DNA of 9,592 nucleotides, taken from Prevotellaceae bacterium UBA6858. GTDB taxonomy: Bacteria; Bacteroidota; Bacteroidia; Bacteroidales; Bacteroidaceae. Both the position numbers and the translations under genes were made by a program. The notes below the pieces were generated by a model that was not told the origin of the DNA, searched no databases, and was given only the letters and a program-made list of their open reading frames with translations. Position 1 is the stretch's first letter, and the number at the start of each line of letters is the position of its first letter. The stretch covers positions 114,475 to 124,066 of the forward strand of contig DKDC01000016.1 of the NCBI GenBank assembly GCA_002451695.1, written 5' to 3'. Shown here in pieces: positions 5,800 through 9,592 of the stretch.

Positions 5800-6192
5800 T
5801 CACTCTTCGGCTATCTTGCCTGTTATCTTTTTGCACCTTACTATTTCCGCATCATTGAAGCCGACTTCTTTTAATCCGTTATATCCCCAAGTCTTAAAAA
5901 CGGCACGGATGAAGTTTTCAGAATATTCCGGGTGCTTGTCAAGTGAGTTAAGTATTTCCCTACCCTTTCCGCGAAAAATATCCGTGGGTGTGAGGAGTTT
6001 CCTGTTTGACTCATAGAAAACTCCCAAGCTATATCCTACGCTATTAAGGCACATATCCGCAATTTTCTCTGACATAGCCTTTGTTACAAGCGTTGCAGGC
6101 TGTTTTGACGCTTTCTTTGCCGCCGTCCTGCTTTGTGCCTGCGCGCTTGCAGAAAACACGCACAGCAACAACATTATAAGCAAGTTTTTCAT
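5800..6192 (-). CDS. Small secreted protein of unknown function (130 aa)
   Basis: The N-terminus is a clear signal peptide: MKNL, a hydrophobic core LIMLLLCVFSASA, then AQA-Q as a likely cleavage site at residue 19. The mature part of about 110 residues is basic at first (TAAKKASK) and then mostly helical in character, with two cysteines (48 and 120) that could form a disulfide in the periplasm. I do not recognise the family. Its ATG at 6192 is 5 bases after the stop of the gene before it, which also encodes an exported protein, so the two are almost certainly one operon and may act together in the envelope. Confidence 0.75.
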   Translation of the reverse strand: MKNLLIMLLLCVFSASAQAQSRTAAKKASKQPATLVTKAMSEKIADMCLNSVGYSLGVFYESNRKLLTPTDIFRGKGREILNSLDKHPEYSENFIRAVFKTWGYNGLKEVGFNDAEIVRCKKITGKIAEE

Positions 6193-6197
6193 AAGTT

Positions 6198-6695
6198 CTA
6201 TTTCTTACGCTTGACGGTTGGGGTGGCTTGCCTTTTGAATACGACCTGTGCCATGGCATTATCCAAGGTACGCACCATGCAACGCTTGTTCTTTTTTGAA
6301 TACGTTTTTTGCGGCACCGTTGCTCCGTTCCCCAATGTGGCAGTTCCTTTCCTGGCAAACACATATCCCGCCTGTTTGAGCACATCCTCTATCCCGCACC
6401 AATACATAGCCCCGCAAAGGAACGACACCTCCTTTATGGTATGGTTGGAATTTGCCTCAATAGTCCACATCAAGGAAAAATCACCCCTGCCATCCATGCC
6501 CACCGCATAGGTGTCGGAGTTGGAAGGTGCGTACTCGGCTATTGCAAACCCCTCGCCGTTGAACATTTGTTTCACCTGTGAGAAGTTGTTCTTCTCCAAT
6601 GCAGCCGTACCCAACCGTACAACAGACTGCACCTGACACAACGCGCTTTGGCTATACAGAAATACAGCCATCAGCAATACCATTACTTTTTTCAT
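6198..6695 (-). CDS. Small secreted protein of unknown function (165 aa)
   Basis: From the ATG at 6695 the protein begins MKK-VMVLLMAVFLYSQSALC, a standard signal peptide with cleavage near residue 20. An in-frame ATG at 6728 would add 11 residues and overlaps the stop of the upstream gene as ATGA, so coupled translation from there is possible; the shorter form gives the better signal peptide. The mature part contains YAVGMDGRGDFSLMWTIEAN and FLCGAMYWCG, and a basic tail ending VKRKK. I recognise no family. Four cysteines (20, 94, 100, 139) are present. The next gene follows after 5 bases and is also a secreted protein. Confidence 0.72.
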   Translation of the reverse strand: MKKVMVLLMAVFLYSQSALCQVQSVVRLGTAALEKNNFSQVKQMFNGEGFAIAEYAPSNSDTYAVGMDGRGDFSLMWTIEANSNHTIKEVSFLCGAMYWCGIEDVLKQAGYVFARKGTATLGNGATVPQKTYSKKNKRCMVRTLDNAMAQVVFKRQATPTVKRKK

Positions 6696-6724
6696 TATTA
6701 CGAGTTTTACAAGATTGTGAATTA

Positions 6725-7000
6725 TCATTTATTTGAGCAAAAGTGAAAATCATCCAAAATACCGCCACCCTCATAGACAATTTCAAGCAGCTGACCCATA
6801 CGGCCTGTGTTGTGTTCCGCCCGACCGCTCCATATATAATCAGGAATTAGCTCCAAAAATGCCGCACACATCTTGTCCTTCAAGTAGTGCATACAGGTTT
6901 GACACTTACTCATTATCTTGTAGTATTGGCATTTCCAGCCCAAAGAAGAAAGTCGATTTTGCCTGTTGCTCCGGTCGCTTTTGTATATCTTCTCCATCAT
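6725..7000 (-). CDS. Small Cys/His-rich, probably metal-binding protein (91 aa)
   Basis: The core is CQTCMHYLKDKMCAAF, followed by LIPDYIWSGRAEH. The spacing Cys-x2-Cys-x-His-Tyr, then Cys-x-Ala-Phe, then IP-x-x-I-x-x-G and a His resembles small bacterial proteins with a CxxCxHY...CxAF..IP..I..G...H pattern, which look like zinc- or iron-binding knuckles; no function is established that I can name. ATG codons occur at 7000 and 6997; a shorter start at 6913 (MSKCQTC) would keep the motif. A TAnnTTTG box at 7037-7030 supports the long form. Its stop overlaps the possible upstream ATG of the next gene, so it heads a three-gene operon with two secreted proteins. Confidence 0.68.
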   Translation of the reverse strand: MMEKIYKSDRSNRQNRLSSLGWKCQYYKIMSKCQTCMHYLKDKMCAAFLELIPDYIWSGRAEHNTGRMGQLLEIVYEGGGILDDFHFCSNK

Positions 7001-7029
7001 GGCGTTTTGTTACATTCTTAATATGAGTA

Positions 7030-7037
7030 CAAAATTA
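7030..7037 (-). promoter_or_regulatory. -7 box of the small-protein operon
   Basis: TAATTTTG on the minus strand fits TAnnTTTG. Transcription would begin near 7023, about 22 bases before the ATG at 7000. No convincing -33 TTTG is present at 19-21 bases. Confidence 0.45.
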
Positions 7038-7381
7038 CGAGCAGGATGTCCCAAATCGCGTTGCACACCAGGGGAAATCAGCAAAAAACCGTTCCCCAAC
7101 CGCAACAATCCCCACAAGGCGGCATTGCCTGTCGCCGTCCTCTTTATTATCTCACGGAATGTCCTAAAATTACAAAACAGCAGCCGATACAGGATTTGTA
7201 CGATTGACATTTCAAAGAATCGAAGTTAGGCGACTGCAATACTAAACGGCAATGCCTTATGACACCGTTTGGCGTGCCGCCACAATCCTGTATTCTCCGC
7301 CTGCATATAAAGTAATATATTACCTTTTTTAAATTACCGTTCCTTTATGCATAGATTTATATAAAGCTGCATATTAATCCT
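7038..7381. other. Intergenic stretch downstream of the GmrSD gene
   Basis: No gene is supported. It holds one copy of the 100-bp direct repeat (7151-7251), a hairpin AAACGG (7244-7249) with CCGTTT (7265-7270), a perfect palindrome GTAATATATTAC (7312-7323) followed by CTTTTTT on the plus strand, and an inverted repeat TATGCA (7346-7351) with TGCATA (7368-7373). None is a convincing minus-strand terminator for the GmrSD gene. Confidence 0.5.
7151..7251 (+). repeat. Direct repeat, left copy
   Basis: The first 55 bases match 9425-9479 at 44 positions without gaps, and similarity continues to 7251 with small gaps (shared blocks CTGCAA and AAACGGCA). Read on the plus strand it encodes LTECPKITKQQPI before a stop, against LTEYPKVTQQQPI in the right copy. 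The two copies have the same orientation and bracket the GmrSD gene. Confidence 0.75.
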
Positions 7382-9124
7382 TCATGGATTGCTCTTTATT
7401 AAGGCATTTTTCTTTAGGTATTCAACAAAGCCATCCAAAATATGTTTTGAACGTTCTGCTATATCCTGTTCTGTATAATCTGTAAGCTCACTGGCCAACT
7501 TTTTCAATTCGGCAATATTTGTTCCTTCTTTTTGCCCTTTGGGGGTTTGGAAGCCCATATAATATTTTACCTTGTCAACAAAGCGATAATCCGACGCCCG
7601 TATGTTTATACGGCGTTCCAACAATGATTTGTTTCCGAGCATTTCCAATGAATGAGGATTTTTCAAACTATTTTCTTTCTGCTGACGGCTGCGCGGGAAT
7701 ATATGCTCTATATCAAAAGCATTCTCCAAAGAAAGCAAAGGCTGATTATCAAATGTGAATGCCCACCAAGTAATTATCGATTTGGTGATAGCACGATTGT
7801 TGGAGAACACATAGTTGTAGAATTGCGCCCTGAACCTTGTCTCATCGAACAAGAAATTATTGAATGTTACATCTTTGTCATTCACTATATTCAACATCTC
7901 CGCAAACACAGGAGTACGCAAGGAGTTTACACCGGGATTTGTAATGGCATACGCCCAAATGAACCCGATAACGCGGTTCAAGAAATGGAAAAAACGTTCC
8001 TCTTCAAGTTCATCCTTGTCATCATGGAAATGCATGAAGTAAACAGAAACAAAGTAAGTCCACATACCATTTGGCGCATAGTTAAGCACAAACAGGCGTT
8101 TGAGGATGCGGACAGAGAAGCGTTCCTCGTCCTGATTGTTTACATCTTGCCAAAAGTGAGCCAAACGGACAAGGTTCTCAAGCGTAGATTCCTTCTTGAA
8201 CAACCCATAATTGTTTTTCTCGTAGAACTTGCGCAAAGATTCTGTCGTAGATGATTTGTTATCCTGCAATGCGCGCTCATAGTACATATAGCGTGTGAAA
8301 AGTTCATCCAAAGGCGTTCCACTGATTGGGTGAAACACTTCTGAGGCAATCGTTTCCAAGCCTTTCCAAATAGCAATGAAATCATCCTTCTTGCCAAGCG
8401 AGGAATAGTATTTGTAGAACTGTGCCTTAAAAATGTCGGCATCGGAAAGCGGTTTTCCCCTGTCATTGAGCGTGGAAAAAATGCGCAATGCAGTGTCTTG
8501 CGATTCCGCTTCTATCGGCAGAAGCACACAGTTGTTCAGAATACGAAGTGGGAAATACGGAAAATAGCTTGGATAGCGAGAGAGAAAATCGTCTATCTTA
8601 TTATTAAAATCCCGAAAATTCCGAGAGTATTTACTATCTCTCCCTGTTGCGTCTCCATTTTTAAGAATATCAAGAAACTCGTCCTTGTCTTTGTCTGTGG
8701 CAACCTCAGAGTCTATTTTCAAGTCATTCTTATTGTATTCACCAAATCCGTTGGCACGCCAAATGCACTTTTCTATATCCTCTTTCATCTTTACTGAACG
8801 GGTGTCCTGCATATGTCCAAGTTTGTTATAGAATGCTCGAAGCAGCAGCATTAACGTTGTAAGACGCTGCTGTCCATCTATAATTTCCATTTTTCCGTCA
8901 TCATTCTTGAATGTGACAATCGGACCGAGAAAATACTCATCATTATCATTGAATTGGTCGGAATTGTCATTCGGGAAAGAAAAACTGAACAAATCCTCCC
9001 AAAGTGTTTTACATTCATCATCACCCCAAGCGTAGGGGCGTTGGTAGTCTGGTATCAAAAAATCAGACTTACTGTCTTGAAACAGTCCTTTGACTGTCTT
9101 TTGGTCAATATTAAGTTTTGACAT
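7382..9124 (-). CDS. GmrSD-type restriction endonuclease (DUF262 + DUF1524/HNH)
   Basis: A 580-residue single-chain protein of the GmrSD family, which in characterised members are NTP-dependent type IV enzymes cutting glucosylated or otherwise modified phage DNA. The N-terminal DUF262 (ParB/sulfiredoxin-like) domain has IPDYQRPYAWGDDE at 24-37, FLGPIV at 65-70 and the IIDGQQRLTTL signature at 81-91. FSTLNDRGKPLS lies at 216-227 at the end of this region. The C-terminal DUF1524 nuclease has DIEHIFPRS at 471-479 (His474) and LGNKSLLE at 496-503, the usual His-Asn layout. Both active regions look intact. The frame extends to 9238, but a near-perfect promoter at 9198-9168 lies inside that extension, so the ATG at 9124 is the start. 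It appears to be transcribed alone. Confidence 0.92.
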   Translation of the reverse strand: MSKLNIDQKTVKGLFQDSKSDFLIPDYQRPYAWGDDECKTLWEDLFSFSFPNDNSDQFNDNDEYFLGPIVTFKNDDGKMEIIDGQQRLTTLMLLLRAFYNKLGHMQDTRSVKMKEDIEKCIWRANGFGEYNKNDLKIDSEVATDKDKDEFLDILKNGDATGRDSKYSRNFRDFNNKIDDFLSRYPSYFPYFPLRILNNCVLLPIEAESQDTALRIFSTLNDRGKPLSDADIFKAQFYKYYSSLGKKDDFIAIWKGLETIASEVFHPISGTPLDELFTRYMYYERALQDNKSSTTESLRKFYEKNNYGLFKKESTLENLVRLAHFWQDVNNQDEERFSVRILKRLFVLNYAPNGMWTYFVSVYFMHFHDDKDELEEERFFHFLNRVIGFIWAYAITNPGVNSLRTPVFAEMLNIVNDKDVTFNNFLFDETRFRAQFYNYVFSNNRAITKSIITWWAFTFDNQPLLSLENAFDIEHIFPRSRQQKENSLKNPHSLEMLGNKSLLERRINIRASDYRFVDKVKYYMGFQTPKGQKEGTNIAELKKLASELTDYTEQDIAERSKHILDGFVEYLKKNALIKSNP

Positions 9125-9167
9125 AAATCTATCTAAAATTGATTCATGAAAAATGATGATATATCCG

Positions 9168-9198
9168 CAAATATAAGTAAAAGTACAAAACAAGCAAA
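9168..9198 (-). promoter_or_regulatory. Promoter of the GmrSD gene
   Basis: On the minus strand TTTG (9198-9195), a 19-base spacer and TATATTTG (9175-9168) match the Bacteroides -33/-7 consensus exactly. Transcription would start near 9161, leaving a leader of about 37 bases before the ATG at 9124. This is the best promoter in the window. Confidence 0.75.
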
Positions 9199-9424
9199 AT
9201 TTCAAACAAGAATATGACCAGCAAAGATTAAAGTACACAAATGCACTTTGGCGGCAAACATTCTTTCACTAGTAAGCGTATGCAGTGTGATAGAAACTCT
9301 AAGAAGTTCTAAAACTATATTTCATGGGAAAACAGACAATAGCAATGTCGCCAGCTACCCTATGTATGCTTATATGGTTGTTAATTCAATGGCAACGGTA
9401 GGCTTATTCTCTCTTCATTATAAC
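9199..9424. other. Non-coding stretch right of the GmrSD promoter
   Basis: A plus-strand frame is open from 9248 to 9490 and ends in the direct repeat (YPKVTQQQPIWGLNDLPF). No promoter or family is recognised, so I regard it as a remnant or chance frame. The similarity of its end to the left repeat in protein translation hints that both are tails of one ancestral gene. Confidence 0.35.
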
Positions 9425-9527
9425 CTCACAGAATATCCTAAAGTTACACAACAGCAACCTATATGGGGATTGAACGATTTACCATTTTAACAAATCAAGG
9501 TTCGGTGGGCTGCAAAACAAAACGGCA
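9425..9527 (+). repeat. Direct repeat, right copy
   Basis: This is the partner of 7151-7251, about 2.27 kb away in the same orientation. It is 80% identical over the first 55 bases, then similar with small gaps up to the shared AAACGGCA at 9520-9527. It lies upstream of the GmrSD promoter, so the pair brackets the complete GmrSD transcription unit. Confidence 0.75.
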
Positions 9528-9550
9528 GAGTGGCAGTAAATGGGGCTGAG

Positions 9551-9577
9551 AAAACAAAAAAGCCCTTTCCAAAGGCT
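9551..9577 (-). terminator. Terminator for a gene beyond the right edge
   Basis: Read on the minus strand, AGCCTTTGGAAAGGGCT (9577-9561) folds into a short stem with one extra G and is followed at once by TTTTTGTTTT. This is the shape of an intrinsic terminator for a minus-strand gene ending just outside the window. The 5' side, GGAAAG at the right edge, could also pair with CTTTCC (9565-9570). Confidence 0.5.
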
Positions 9578-9592
9578 CATGCCCAAGGAAAG

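Noticed and set aside
7652..8254. Plus-strand open frame of 200 codons
   Set aside because: It is antisense to the GmrSD gene and has no recognisable family or promoter.
9125..9238. 38-residue hydrophobic N-terminal extension of the GmrSD protein
   Set aside because: It covers a near-consensus promoter (9168-9198), and the DUF262 domain begins after the ATG at 9124. The hydrophobic look comes from AT-rich non-coding sequence.
9248..9490. 80-codon plus-strand frame as a real gene
   Set aside because: No promoter, no recognised family, and its end is a diverged repeat also found at 7151-7251; better treated as a remnant.

Overview
The window reads like an accessory region of a Bacteroidota (Bacteroidales-type) chromosome or mobile element. 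I infer this from the promoters: at least five genes or ORFs are preceded by the Bacteroides-type -7 box TAnnTTTG at a sensible distance, no strong Shine-Dalgarno sequences are obvious, and the protein families (SprT-like, WYL, GmrSD, small secreted proteins) suit that phylum. There is no rRNA, tRNA, recognisable transposase or CRISPR array. The genus cannot be fixed from the sequence.

Layout. (1) Positions 1-1256: a minus-strand HxlR-family regulator diverges from a plus-strand cupin gene. The intergenic region holds a -7 box for each gene, an operator-like TTACT-N7-AGTAA over the hxlR -7 box, and a strong hairpin after the cupin gene. (2) Positions 1254-5060: a minus-strand gene cluster read in the order GIY-YIG nuclease with a YopX-like N-terminus, WYL-domain regulator, macro-domain-like (A1S_2505-type) protein, SprT-like metalloprotease. 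The first pair is separated by 12 bases and the last pair overlaps by 41 bases; the middle gap is 68 bases. (3) Positions 5058-5760: no well-supported gene; a hydrophobic ORF runs into four tandem 21-bp units, and a GC-rich hairpin closes the stretch. (4) Positions 5800-7037: a minus-strand trio made of a small Cys/His protein and two secreted proteins of unknown function. (5) Positions 7001-9592: a single-chain GmrSD-type restriction protein (DUF262 plus DUF1524) with a near-consensus promoter, flanked by two diverged direct repeats of about 100 bp. A terminator-like hairpin for a gene beyond the right edge sits at the end.

How the genes may work together. GmrSD enzymes cleave modified phage DNA, WYL proteins are common regulators of defence loci, GIY-YIG proteins are nucleases, and macro-like and SprT-like proteins act on ADP-ribose and on DNA-protein adducts in other systems. 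The cluster at 1254-5060 is therefore the best candidate for an undescribed nucleic-acid-processing or defence module, but its joint function is inference from gene order. The HxlR-cupin pair looks like an ordinary stress-response pair with an unusually clear operator candidate.
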